From an uncultured Lachnospiraceae bacterium (GTDB taxonomy: Bacteria; Bacillota; Clostridia; Lachnospirales; Lachnospiraceae), in assembly GCA_947626365.1 (NCBI GenBank), contig CANQRW010000014.1, positions 1 through 56,424 on the forward strand: a stretch of DNA of 56,424 bases. The letters are read 5' to 3'. The translations under genes and the position numbers were made by a program. The notes beneath the pieces were generated by a model. That model had not been told where the DNA came from and did no database searches. It worked only from the letters and a program-made list of their open reading frames with translations. This document shows positions 26,578 through 34,534 of this stretch, piece by piece. The number at the start of each line of letters is the position of its first letter. Within the stretch, counting starts at the first letter, position 1.

Positions 26578-28626
26578 TCAGAAGATCAGATTGCCCACCA
26601 GGTTGATGATCAGGGCCACCACATAGGCGGTACACATCTGGAAAGCAATGGCCCGCAGGGTCCATTTCCAGGAACCCATCTCTCTCTTGATGGCGCCCAC
26701 CGCCGCGAAGCAGGGCATGCACAGCAGGTTAAAGGCCATGTAGGAGTAAGCGCTCACCTTGGTAAACACTTCGCTGATGGCGGGAAGGGCTTCTTCGCCG
26801 GCCATAATGGCTTCCACCGCCTCGTCGCTGACGCCGCCGAACAGCTGTCCGAAGGTGGCCACGATGTTTTCCTTGGCGATCCATCCGGTAACCACGCCTA
26901 CGCTGGCTCTCCAGTCAGCCCAGCCCAGAGGCGCGAAGATCCACTTGATGGCGTTGCCGAAGGAAGCCAGGAAGCTTTCTTCCATATCGCACATACCGCT
27001 GAGGTTGAAGCTGGAAAGGAACCAGATAAGCACAGTGGAGGCAAAAATTACGGTTCCTGCCTTGATGGCAAAACCTTTTACCTTCTCCCAGGCGTGAATC
27101 AGCACGCTTCTGAGAGTCGGGATGCGGTACTGAGGCAGCTCCATAATGAAATTGGAGGTCTCCGCCGCGAAAGCGAATTTATTTAACAGCAGGGCGCCGA
27201 TAATGGCCACCACAATGCCCAGCATGTAGATGGAAAACACCACCAGGGTCTGATTGCTGTCCACGAACAATGTCGTGGCAAACATCAGATAGATGGGCAG
27301 CTTGGCGCCGCAGGACATGAAAGGCGTGATCATCATGGTAATCTTGCGGTCCTTGTCGCTCTCCAAAGTTCTGGAAGCCATCAGAGCCGGCACGGAACAG
27401 CCGAAGCCCATGAGCATGGGAATAAAGGAACGGCCGCTCAGTCCGAAATGACGGAAAATCCGGTCCATGACGAAGGCCACACGGGCCATGTAGCCGCTGT
27501 CCTCAAGGAAAGACATAAGCAGGAACAGCACCAGTACCAGAGGCAGGAATCCGGCCACGGCTCCGATACCGTCCAGGCAGCTGCTGACCAGGCCTACGGC
27601 CCACTCGGAAGCTCCGATACCCTCTGCCAGGCCCACCACAGCCTCCTGGAAAATTCCCCAGACGGTCTCCACAACGCCGGCCAGCCACTGGCCCGGGCTG
27701 GGAAGTCCCGGTATGAACAGGAAATTCTCACTGAAAGTACAGGCGAAGAGGATATACATGATCACCGCAAAGATCGGCAGCGCCAGAATCCGGTTGGTCA
27801 GGATCTTATCCAGCTTGTCGGAAGTGGTTTCCCGGCTTCCTTTCAGGCTTTTCCTCACACATTCCTTCACCAGTTTCGATATGTACTGATAACGGTAATC
27901 GGCAATCTGCGCTTCCGCGTCGCCGCCGGCGTTTTTGTTAGCTGCCTGAACCAGGGCGTCCACCGCCGCCTTCTTATCTGCCGGAACCGTCTTTCCGATG
28001 ATCTCGTCATTCTCTACCAGCTTGATGGCCTTCCACTGGTTCTCTTCATCTTCCGCATCGCCCAGGATGTCGGCCACCCCATGGATGGCGTCGGTCAGGT
28101 TTTTGTCAAACACCTCCAGCCGGTTGGGCTTCTGCTTTGCATTCGCCACGGAAACGGCGGCCTTCATCAGTTCATCCAGGCCTTTGCCGCTTCTGGCCAC
28201 GATGGGAACCACCGGCACTCCCAGAATCTTCGCAAGCTTTCCGCAGTCGATTTTGTCTCCCCGGCTCTCCACCTCGTCCATCATGTTCATGGCCACCACC
28301 GTGGGAATACGTGTCTCGATCACCTGCAGCGTCAGATACAGGTTCCGCTCAATGCTGGTGCCGTCCACAATATTGATGACCGCGTCCGGCCGCTCCTTCA
28401 CGATGCAGTCCCTGGCGATGATCTCCTCAGCGGAGTAAGGCGACAGGGAGTAGGTTCCCGGAAGGTCCAGAATGGTCACATTCTTATCTTTTTTATAGAC
28501 GCCGTCCTTCCTCTCGACGGTAACGCCGGGCCAGTTGCCCACATGCTGCCTGGCGCCTGTGATCTCGTTAAATAATGTGGTCTTGCCACAGTTTGGGTTG
28601 CCCGCAAGGGCAATGATTATACTCAT
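26578..28626 (-). CDS. feoB: Ferrous iron transporter FeoB
   Basis: A 682-residue Fe(II) transporter. The cytoplasmic N-terminal G domain has G1 GNPNCGKTTLF (residues 8-18), G3 LDLPGTYSLSPYS and G4 MNMMDEVE, then the helical GDI domain to about residue 250. The membrane part has the two Gate-type repeats; FGCSVPALMASRT and FMSCGAKLPIYLM contain the conserved cysteines of the pore, and ILIGW-like helices follow. ATG 28626 follows GAGAGGAAAG. It is in the operon feoA-feoA-feoB-fur. There is no FeoC. Confidence 0.96.
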   Translation of the reverse strand: MSIIIALAGNPNCGKTTLFNEITGARQHVGNWPGVTVERKDGVYKKDKNVTILDLPGTYSLSPYSAEEIIARDCIVKERPDAVINIVDGTSIERNLYLTLQVIETRIPTVVAMNMMDEVESRGDKIDCGKLAKILGVPVVPIVARSGKGLDELMKAAVSVANAKQKPNRLEVFDKNLTDAIHGVADILGDAEDEENQWKAIKLVENDEIIGKTVPADKKAAVDALVQAANKNAGGDAEAQIADYRYQYISKLVKECVRKSLKGSRETTSDKLDKILTNRILALPIFAVIMYILFACTFSENFLFIPGLPSPGQWLAGVVETVWGIFQEAVVGLAEGIGASEWAVGLVSSCLDGIGAVAGFLPLVLVLFLLMSFLEDSGYMARVAFVMDRIFRHFGLSGRSFIPMLMGFGCSVPALMASRTLESDKDRKITMMITPFMSCGAKLPIYLMFATTLFVDSNQTLVVFSIYMLGIVVAIIGALLLNKFAFAAETSNFIMELPQYRIPTLRSVLIHAWEKVKGFAIKAGTVIFASTVLIWFLSSFNLSGMCDMEESFLASFGNAIKWIFAPLGWADWRASVGVVTGWIAKENIVATFGQLFGGVSDEAVEAIMAGEEALPAISEVFTKVSAYSYMAFNLLCMPCFAAVGAIKREMGSWKWTLRAIAFQMCTAYVVALIINLVGNLIF

Positions 28627-28656
28627 GTTTCTTTCCTCTCTTTGTCAACGCTGTCT

Positions 28657-28674
28657 GGTTAGATAATGCTAACC
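28657..28674. promoter_or_regulatory. Perfect palindrome upstream of feoB, candidate metalloregulator operator
   Basis: GGTTAG-ATAATG-CTAACC: a 6-bp inverted repeat with a 6-base centre, 31 bp before feoB. A related GGTTAGC...TAAC arrangement overlaps the feoA promoter (29283-29303). The half-sites resemble those of DtxR/IdeR boxes, but the usual spacing is shorter. It could instead be a small attenuating hairpin. Confidence 0.4.
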
Positions 28675-28792
28675 GCATTCCTTAAAAAATGGGCAGGCTT
28701 TTCCGCCTTCCCTTTTTCGGGAACCGGCCCTTCACCGGATCCATCCGGACCGCGGCGGCGCCTCCCATGCCTCCCCACGCCGCCTGCGCCCG

Positions 28793-29014
28793 TCACTGCT
28801 GCACCTGAATCTGTGCCGCTTCGTCTTTTCTCAGACTCAGCTCATAGCCCCGCACATTGACTTCAATGGGGTCTCCCAGAGGTGCAACCTTTATAACCTT
28901 GATTTCTACGCCAGGGGTTACGCCCATATCCATGATCCGCCGCTTCATGGTTCCGGCTGAACCTATGGATGTCACCTTCCCCTGCTGCCCAGGTTTCATT
29001 TCCCTCAGTGTCAT
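28793..29014 (-). CDS. feoA: FeoA family protein, second copy
   Basis: A 73-residue SH3-like protein: MTLREMKPGQQGKVTSIG, GTMKRRIMDMGVTPGVEIKV, and a final RKDEAAQIQVQQ strand. FeoA proteins bind the FeoB G domain from the cytoplasm and modulate iron transport. AAGGAG precedes the ATG at good spacing. It lies 15 bp after the first feoA; 166 bp separate it from feoB, and that spacer holds the palindrome at 28657-28674 and a Pro/Ala-rich frame without a credible start. Confidence 0.9.
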   Translation of the reverse strand: MTLREMKPGQQGKVTSIGSAGTMKRRIMDMGVTPGVEIKVIKVAPLGDPIEVNVRGYELSLRKDEAAQIQVQQ

Positions 29015-29028
29015 ATCGCGTTCTCCTT

Positions 29029-29244
29029 TCAGTCCTCCACGATAATCCGGTTGGCAAGCCCCCGGTTCAGAGCCAGCTTCACGCCTTTGACCATGAGAAT
29101 CATTCCGCTGGGATTCTCGCCCATAACACGGACCTTCTCCCCTCTGGTAAACCCAAGATCCTGAAGATGACGCTTCATCTCCTCCGTTCCCTTGAATTCA
29201 CAGATCGTTCTCGTCTCGCCTTCCATCACCATTGCTAAGGGCAT
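29029..29244 (-). CDS. feoA: FeoA family protein, first copy
   Basis: A 71-residue SH3-like protein with MEGETRTICEFKGTEEMKRH, LGFTRGEKVRVMGENPSG and LALNRGLANRIIVED. It differs clearly from the second feoA, so the pair is an old duplication with likely distinct roles; tandem feoA genes are common in Clostridia. The ATG at 29244 lies 9 nt after AAAGG; the ATG at 29253 overlaps the ribosome binding site. It is the first gene of the feo operon. Confidence 0.88.
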   Translation of the reverse strand: MPLAMVMEGETRTICEFKGTEEMKRHLQDLGFTRGEKVRVMGENPSGMILMVKGVKLALNRGLANRIIVED

Positions 29245-29264
29245 ACTTACCATCCTTTCTCATT

Positions 29265-29319
29265 TGAGATTGATTATCATTTTCTTAGTTATCATACGCT
29301 AACCCAGTGGAAATGTCAA
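29265..29319 (-). promoter_or_regulatory. feo operon promoter with Fur-type box
   Basis: On the minus strand TTGACA (29314-29319), a 17-base spacer and TATGAT (29291-29296). Just downstream, 29265-29279 reads TGATAATCAATCTCA, close to the classical Fur inverted repeat TGATAATNATTATCA, placed to block RNA polymerase at or after the start point. A TTAG...CTAA arrangement overlaps the -10 element. Sequence fit is good; the actual regulator is not known. Confidence 0.75.
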
Positions 29320-29351
29320 GGGATTTCAGACGGTTTTATTGAAAATAATTC

Positions 29352-30305
29352 TCAATAAGAACGCAGATAATAGACTATACCGAAGGTGTCTGCCAGGAAC
29401 CAGCCGATGGGCACCGCCCACCAGATTCCTACCACACCAATGGCAGGAACCGCAGACAGAAGATATGCGAGAACCACTCTGGTTCCCAGGGAGATTATGG
29501 TAAGAATCAGAGACATTTCCGGCTTTCCCAGAGCGCGGTACAGGCCGTACAGAAGAAACAGGCAGCCGATTCCGCAGTAAAAGGCTCCCTCAATGCGAAG
29601 GAATCGATCTTCACCGCGGCGGCAAAGGCCGCCATGATCACGGGACCAAAGCTGTTGACCAGTCCCTGGACCATCAGGATTCCCAGATTCATCACCGACT
29701 GCTGCAGGCAGGTCATGACAGAAAAACCTCCGATCTGCCGGATACAGGCCAGGCGAAGGCGGCAGTGCCTTCGGCTCAGCCTCAGCCGCGGAAAGCACAG
29801 CCAGGCGCAGACGGCAATTCCGATTCCCGACACATACTGGGACAGGACGGTGGCCCGGGCCGCGCCGGCCACTCCCATGTTCAGTCCGATCACAAACCAC
29901 AGATCCAGCAGAATATTCAGCACTGCCGAGCCTGCCAGAAAATACAAGGGCACCACGGAGTTGCCTACCGCCCGCAGAAGAAACGCGAAATAAAACAGCC
30001 AGTCCCGCGATCAGCACAAAGGACGCCCACATTCCTTCCTTCAGGCCGTCCTCGTCTCCCTCTCCGAACCGGATGGAGAACACGGTGCCGCTGCCCATAC
30101 AGAGTCCGATCAGAATCGATGTGAGAAATGTCATCAGCGTAAAGGAAGACCCCACCGCCGCCAGAGCGTTGGGGCCCAGAAAACGTCCCACAATCAATGT
30201 ATCCGCGACATTATAGCACTGCTGCAGCAGGTTCCCCAGAATCATGGGAACCGCGAACCGCAGCATGGAGCCCATGATCGGGCCCCGGGTCAGATCGTGA
30301 TTCAT
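29352..30305 (-). pseudogene. MATE family efflux transporter, decayed by two internal deletions
   Basis: The first ~100 codons read a normal MATE N-terminus (MNHDLTRGPIMGSMLRFAVP, YNVADTLIVGRFLGPNALAA, IGLCMGSGTVFSIRFGEGDE). Near 29990 the homologous frame shifts: AGLAVLF is joined in another frame to YFAFLLRAVGNSVVPLYFL, which continues to KIDSFA near 29600, where a second jump returns to the first frame at RIEGAFYCGIGCLFLLYGL and runs to the stop. Both joints skip sequence expected in a ~450-residue MATE protein (roughly 40 and 70-80 residues by memory of the family). The middle in frame 1 is unrelated Arg/Gly-rich translation without stops, so a 317-codon frame persists by chance. Not expected to work. 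Confidence 0.85.
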
Positions 30306-30435
30306 AATTTAAACTCCCGATACAGCAACATAATCAATACTCAAATCATTATTTTACTCTTCTGTATGGCTGTAATTCTAGCACAGATTCTCCTGCCTTT
30401 TCAATACAGGAATCCGACCTTTTTTATTTCACAGA

Positions 30436-30464
30436 TTGCAAGTTTCCCAAAATCATATTATACT
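30436..30464 (+). promoter_or_regulatory. Promoter of the ABC-F leader
   Basis: TTGCAA (30436-30441), 17-base spacer, TATACT (30459-30464). A start near 30471 would give a leader of about 250 nt before the ABC-F start codon. Confidence 0.6.
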
Positions 30465-30482
30465 GTAACCATTCAGCTGTGC

Positions 30483-30524
30483 ATGCCTGTCTGCCGACTG
30501 CCGCGTGCAAGCTTGCTTGCGTAA
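30483..30524 (+). CDS. Possible 13-codon upstream ORF in the ABC-F leader
   Basis: ATG 30483 to TAA 30524 encodes MPVCRLPRASLLA. It has no clear ribosome binding site, so translation is uncertain. Its first half forms the left arm of the long hairpin 30483-30546, as in leader peptides that control antibiotic-responsive genes. Because the hairpin is nearly symmetric, the opposite strand encodes a similar MPVCRLP peptide, which warns that the similarity may be a by-product of the palindrome. Confidence 0.3.
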   Translation: MPVCRLPRASLLA

Positions 30525-30720
30525 GCGGCAGCCGGCAGACAGGCATATAGGGCGGAACGCCCGAAGCTTCCGGCCTCCGCAGTATGCGGAGACCGGAAGA
30601 TACGCACAGCGCCCGGTTAACGGAACTCTTTCCCTGACTTCGCATACTGCGGAGACCGGAAGATATGCACAGCGTTCTGGCACCGGAACGCCCGCCCACT
30701 TGACACACAAGGAGGTTTTC
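30483..30720 (+). promoter_or_regulatory. Structured leader of the ABC-F gene
   Basis: The stretch holds a series of stems. 30483-30496 pairs perfectly with 30533-30546 (14 bp), extended by 30498-30504 with 30525-30531. Then GGGCG/CGCCC (30550-30562), CTTCCGG-CTCCGC paired with GCGGAG-CCGGAAG (30567-30599), CTTCGCA/TGCGGAG near 30640-30655, and CGTTCTGG/CCGGAACG near 30670-30690. A 26-base unit (GCGGAGACCGGAAGATACGC and on) occurs twice, near 30586 and 30650. No long U tract follows a stem, so a classical terminator is not evident. The frame is open through to the ABC-F start, but homologues begin at 30721. Confidence 0.5.
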
Positions 30721-32742
30721 ATGATTTTATCCTGCAGCCACATCAGCAAGGCATTCGGAACGGATGTGGTTCTGAACGATGTTTCCTTTCACATAGAAGA
30801 TTACGAGAAGGCAGCGGTGGTCGGCATCAATGGCGCCGGCAAGTCCACCCTCTTAAAAATTATCGTGGGAGAACTGGCGGCAGACGACGGCATAGCCGTC
30901 CTGTCCAGAGGGAAGACTCTGGGTTACCTGGCCCAGCAGCAGGATCTCACCAGCCACAGCACCATCTATGAAGAGCTGCTGGAGGTAAAGCGGCCTGTCA
31001 TCGACATGGAGGAACGCATCCGCCGGCTGGAGATTGAGATGAAGCATGTCACCGGCCCGCAGCTGGATGCCATGCTTGAAACCTATACCCGCTTAACCCA
31101 TGAATTTGAACTGGCAGAAGGTTACAGCTATCGCAGCGAGATTGTTGGCGTTCTGAAGGGACTTGGATTTGAAGAAGAGGATTTTTCTCAGGAAATTTCC
31201 ACTCTCTCCGGCGGCCAGAAGACCCGGGTATCCCTGGGCAAGCTTCTGCTGTCCAAACCGGACCTGATCCTCCTGGACGAGCCTACCAACCACCTGGATA
31301 TGCAAAGCATCGCGTGGCTGGAAAATTATCTCCTGAATTACAAAGGGGCCGTCATCATCGTGGCCCACGACCGGTATTTCCTGGACAAGATCGCTGCCAA
31401 GATCATTGAGCTGGACGGCGGAAAGAGCATGGTGTTCCAGGGCAATTATTCCGCTTACAGCCAGAAGAAGGCCATGCTGCGGGAGGCGCAGCTGAAGGCC
31501 TACTTAAACCAGCAGCAGGAAATCAGACACCAGGAGGAAGTGATTGCCAAGCTTCGCTCTTTCAACCGGGAAAAATCCATTAAGCGGGCCGAGAGCCGCG
31601 AAAAAATGCTGTCTAAAATTGAAGTTCTGGACAAGCCCGCACAGATCCGGGACGACATGCGCATCCGCCTGGAACCGGACACGGTCAGCGGAGAAGATGT
31701 GCTGGACATCCGAAATCTGAGCAAATCCTTCGACTCCAATCATCTGTTCTCCCACGTAGACATCGATATCAAGCGGGGCGAACGGGTGGCTATTATCGGC
31801 GACAACGGAACCGGCAAGACGACTCTCTTAAAGATCATCAACCAGGTGATCCCCGCCGACTCCGGCGAGATAACCCTGGGCGCCCGGGTAAAGATCGCCT
31901 ACTACGACCAGGATTACCAGGTACTCCATATGGAGAAGACGCTTTTCGACGAGCTTCAGGACACCTATCCTTCTCTAAACAATACCAGGATCCGCAGCGT
32001 CCTGGCTGCTTTCCTTTTCACCGGCGACGATGTGTTCAAACGGATTCAGGATCTGAGCGGCGGCGAACGGGGCCGGGTCTCCCTGGCCAAGCTGATGCTT
32101 GCCGACGCCAATTTTCTGATTCTGGACGAGCCTACCAACCATCTGGACATCACCTCCAAGGAAATTCTGGAGGACGCCCTGAGCAGTTATACCGGCACGA
32201 TCCTGTACGTATCCCATGACCGCTATTTCATCAACCGGACCGCCACCAGGATTCTGGAGCTGACAGGCCGGACTTTCTTAAACTATATTGGAAATTATGA
32301 CTACTACCTGGAGAAACGGGACGCGGTGAACCAGGCCTATCTGGGCGCCGGCGAAAACGGCAGACCGTCTCCCGCCGTCTCCGGCGCGCCGAGGGGAAGT
32401 CTGGCTGCCGCGGTGGGAACCGGAAACCTCCGAGACGCTTCCACTGTACCGGCGGGTCATCCGGCCGGCGCGGCCGCCGCTTCCCCGGCAGGCAGACAGG
32501 ACTGGCAGGCCCGCAAGGAAGAGCAGGCCCGGCAGCGGAAACGTCAGAATGACTTAAAGAAAACCGAGGACGAGATTGCCGCTCTGGAAGCCGAAGACAG
32601 CCAACTGGACCAACAGCTGACCGACCCGGAGACTGCCACCGATCCTCAGAAACTTCTGGAGATCCACAGCAGGAAAGAATCCATCAGAGAAAAACTGGAG
32701 ATTCTCTATGAAAAATGGGAAGAACTGGCAGAGTCCGAGTAG
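30721..32742 (+). CDS. ABC-F family ATPase (ribosome-acting)
   Basis: A 673-residue soluble protein with two ABC domains and no membrane part. Domain 1: Walker A GINGAGKST (residues 36-44), signature LSGGQKTRVSLGKLL, Walker B LILLDEPTNHLD. Domain 2: GDNGTGKTT, LSGGERGRVSLAKLM, LILDEPTNHLD. The inter-domain linker (about residues 235-310) is the helical P-site-reaching region of ABC-F proteins. A ~110-residue C-terminal tail includes an Ala/Pro/Gly stretch, then a charged coiled coil. This resembles the YdiF/YfmR housekeeping group more than known resistance proteins. ATG 30721 follows AAGGAGG. The stop codon lies inside a copy of the dispersed hairpin repeat. Antibiotic protection is possible but unproven. 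Confidence 0.92.
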   Translation: MILSCSHISKAFGTDVVLNDVSFHIEDYEKAAVVGINGAGKSTLLKIIVGELAADDGIAVLSRGKTLGYLAQQQDLTSHSTIYEELLEVKRPVIDMEERIRRLEIEMKHVTGPQLDAMLETYTRLTHEFELAEGYSYRSEIVGVLKGLGFEEEDFSQEISTLSGGQKTRVSLGKLLLSKPDLILLDEPTNHLDMQSIAWLENYLLNYKGAVIIVAHDRYFLDKIAAKIIELDGGKSMVFQGNYSAYSQKKAMLREAQLKAYLNQQQEIRHQEEVIAKLRSFNREKSIKRAESREKMLSKIEVLDKPAQIRDDMRIRLEPDTVSGEDVLDIRNLSKSFDSNHLFSHVDIDIKRGERVAIIGDNGTGKTTLLKIINQVIPADSGEITLGARVKIAYYDQDYQVLHMEKTLFDELQDTYPSLNNTRIRSVLAAFLFTGDDVFKRIQDLSGGERGRVSLAKLMLADANFLILDEPTNHLDITSKEILEDALSSYTGTILYVSHDRYFINRTATRILELTGRTFLNYIGNYDYYLEKRDAVNQAYLGAGENGRPSPAVSGAPRGSLAAAVGTGNLRDASTVPAGHPAGAAAASPAGRQDWQARKEEQARQRKRQNDLKKTEDEIAALEAEDSQLDQQLTDPETATDPQKLLEIHSRKESIREKLEILYEKWEELAESE

Positions 32743-32810
32743 AGCGTCACCGGCGCTTTACTTGCATACTGACGTAATACAAACAGAGCATCACTGGCGC
32801 TCTGCCCGCA
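32738..32810 (+). repeat. Dispersed hairpin repeat, copies 2 and 3 in tandem
   Basis: 32738-32774 (GCGTCACCGGCGCTTTACTT then GCATACTGACG) and 32779-32810 (AAACAGAGCATCACTGGCGC) are diverged copies of the repeat at 2121. The stop of the ABC-F gene (32740-32742) is within the first. The stem of the second, CAGAGC/GCTCTG, is kept although its bases changed, suggesting pressure to keep the hairpin. Confidence 0.65.
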
Positions 32811-32887
32811 CGGAAATCCGCCGCTTAATTCCGTTTCCGCGGCATATGGTTTCTCCCCGTGTTTTACAAGGAAAGGAAGTATCTTTT

Positions 32888-33145
32888 ATGAAAAAAATGC
32901 CTCTCCGGCGGATTCTGGCCATCATCGGCCTGGCCATCATCGCCGGGCTTTACGCCCTCACCATTATCTGCTCCCTCATCGGAACTCCCTTTGCCCGAAG
33001 CTGCCTCATGGCTTCCCTCTTCTGCACCATCGTGGTGCCTGCCGTGATCTACGGTTTTCTCATCATCACGAAGCAGACCTTAAACGACCAGCAGCAGGCC
33101 GCGGAAGAAGACAGCCGGCAAGCCGCGGAAGAAGACCAGAAGTAA
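32888..33145 (+). CDS. Small two-helix membrane protein with repeat-encoded tail
   Basis: An 85-residue protein: basic N-terminus MKKMPLRR, two membrane helices (about residues 9-30 and 40-60), and a Gln/Glu/Asp-rich tail QQQAAEEDSRQAAEEDQK. The tail is written by a 24-bp tandem repeat that continues past the stop. ATG 32888 follows AAGGAAAGGAAG. A conserved-looking pattern for short unnamed proteins of Lachnospiraceae; function unknown. It probably lies in the same transcription unit as the ABC-F gene. Confidence 0.7.
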   Translation: MKKMPLRRILAIIGLAIIAGLYALTIICSLIGTPFARSCLMASLFCTIVVPAVIYGFLIITKQTLNDQQQAAEEDSRQAAEEDQK

Positions 33146-33212
33146 ACCGCGGAAGAAGACCGGCAGTAAACCACGGAAGAAGACCGGCAGTAAACCGCGG
33201 AAGAAGGCCGCG
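33097..33212 (+). repeat. 24-bp tandem repeat crossing a stop codon
   Basis: Five copies start at 33101, 33125, 33149, 33173 and 33197 (GCGGAAGAAGAC core, exact 24-bp steps). Copies 1-2 code for AAEED units of the gene above; copies 2-4 gained a TAA at the equivalent of a Gln-Ala position, so the protein ends inside the array. Confidence 0.9.
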
Positions 33213-33239
33213 GGGACAGGCAGGCGGCAGGCAGCCCCA

Positions 33240-34454
33240 TTACTCATATCGGAGCGCCTCGATGGGATCCTCCCTGGCCGCCTTCAAAGCCGGATACATT
33301 CCGAAGAACGCTCCCACCGCCGCCGCGAAGGATACCGACAGGATCACCGCGGCAGGCCGGATCACCACCTGCTGATGAATCAGGATTCCTGCCGCCCGGA
33401 GAATCCCGGAAGCAAACAATACGCCGATGGTGCCGCCAAAGGCGGACAGGATGGCAGATTCAATAAGGAACTGCAGAAGGATATCCCCGGTGCGCGCTCC
33501 CAGGGCTTTGCGGACTCCGATCTCCCGTGTCCGCTCCGTCACCGACACCATCATGATATTCATGATGCCGATTCCGCCCACCAGAAGGGAGATGGCCGCG
33601 ATGCAGCCCATAGCCGCGGAAAACGCCGCCATGATCCCATCCAACTCCTTACTCTCTTCGTCCGCCAGAAAAACGTAAAAATCTTCCGGCTGGCGGTTCT
33701 TGGTCCGGGCGATATAAGCAACGAGCCGTTTTGTGAAGTCCTGCATATCAACGCCTTCCTTGGCGTGCAGATAACAGGACATGACCCTGTCATTGGGATA
33801 GGTCAAGAGGGACCAGGGAATGTAAGCGTAGCCCTCATCCTTGGTAATCCCTTCCGCCAGCGCATAAAGCCAGTTGGTTTCTCTGGCGTAAACGCCGACC
33901 ACCGTATATACGTCCGTATATCCGCGGATGGTGGTGCGGAACGTCCTTCCCACCGCGTTTTCCGTTCCGAACAGTTTCTTCGCGCCCTCCTCGTCAAGAA
34001 CCGCGTTCTTCCTGCGGCCGAGAACATCCTCCTCATTGAGGAACCGTCCCTGCTTTATGACAACCTTCACTACATCCGGATAATTATAATCGACGCCCGT
34101 AAAGTTTACGTTCAGACTGGCGCGTCCCGCAATCACTTCGCTTTTTGCCGAGATATCGGGGGACATGTGGGCAATCTCATCATCAAACCGGCTGCGGATC
34201 TGATCCAGTTCGTCAAGGGTATAATAATCGCTGTCTCTTATATCAGTAACCTTATCCTCGTCAATCTCTACATAGACCTGGGTTATGCCGTAGAAATTAT
34301 AAGCGTCTTCAATAACCAGACGCATGGTGTCGCCAATGGAAACGATGATGATCACCGAACCGATGCCGATGATGATTCCCAGCATGGTTAAGAAGGACCT
34401 CATTCGATTGGCCTTGATGGCCTGAAAGGCCATCCTTATATTTTCAATCAGCAT
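33240..34454 (-). CDS. MacB-type ABC permease, second of two
   Basis: A 404-residue permease: N-terminal helix in MRSFLTMLGIIIGIGSVIIIVS, a large external MacB-type periplasmic core (about residues 45-265), then three C-terminal FtsX helices with the conserved GIGIMNIMMVSVTERTREIG and VRKALGARTGDILLQFL. It is closely similar along its whole length to the next permease, and the two end alike (LRYE). Together with the ATPase and adaptor it forms a tripartite-like exporter; in Gram-positive bacteria such systems export peptides or drugs. It is 80 bp after the first permease, and last in the operon. Confidence 0.9.
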   Translation of the reverse strand: MLIENIRMAFQAIKANRMRSFLTMLGIIIGIGSVIIIVSIGDTMRLVIEDAYNFYGITQVYVEIDEDKVTDIRDSDYYTLDELDQIRSRFDDEIAHMSPDISAKSEVIAGRASLNVNFTGVDYNYPDVVKVVIKQGRFLNEEDVLGRRKNAVLDEEGAKKLFGTENAVGRTFRTTIRGYTDVYTVVGVYARETNWLYALAEGITKDEGYAYIPWSLLTYPNDRVMSCYLHAKEGVDMQDFTKRLVAYIARTKNRQPEDFYVFLADEESKELDGIMAAFSAAMGCIAAISLLVGGIGIMNIMMVSVTERTREIGVRKALGARTGDILLQFLIESAILSAFGGTIGVLFASGILRAAGILIHQQVVIRPAAVILSVSFAAAVGAFFGMYPALKAAREDPIEALRYE

Positions 34455-34534
34455 CCCCGGCTTCCTCCCTTCTGCGCAGGCTTCTCCCGTCGTTTCCCTT
34501 TCTTTTCCGCCAGCCGTCTTTTCTGCACGTCAGT

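Noticed and set aside
30505-30720. N-terminal extension of the ABC-F protein
   Set aside because: The frame is open, but the residues are repeat-encoded and unlike any ABC-F N-terminus, while ATG 30721 has an ideal AAGGAGG site and begins the family sequence.
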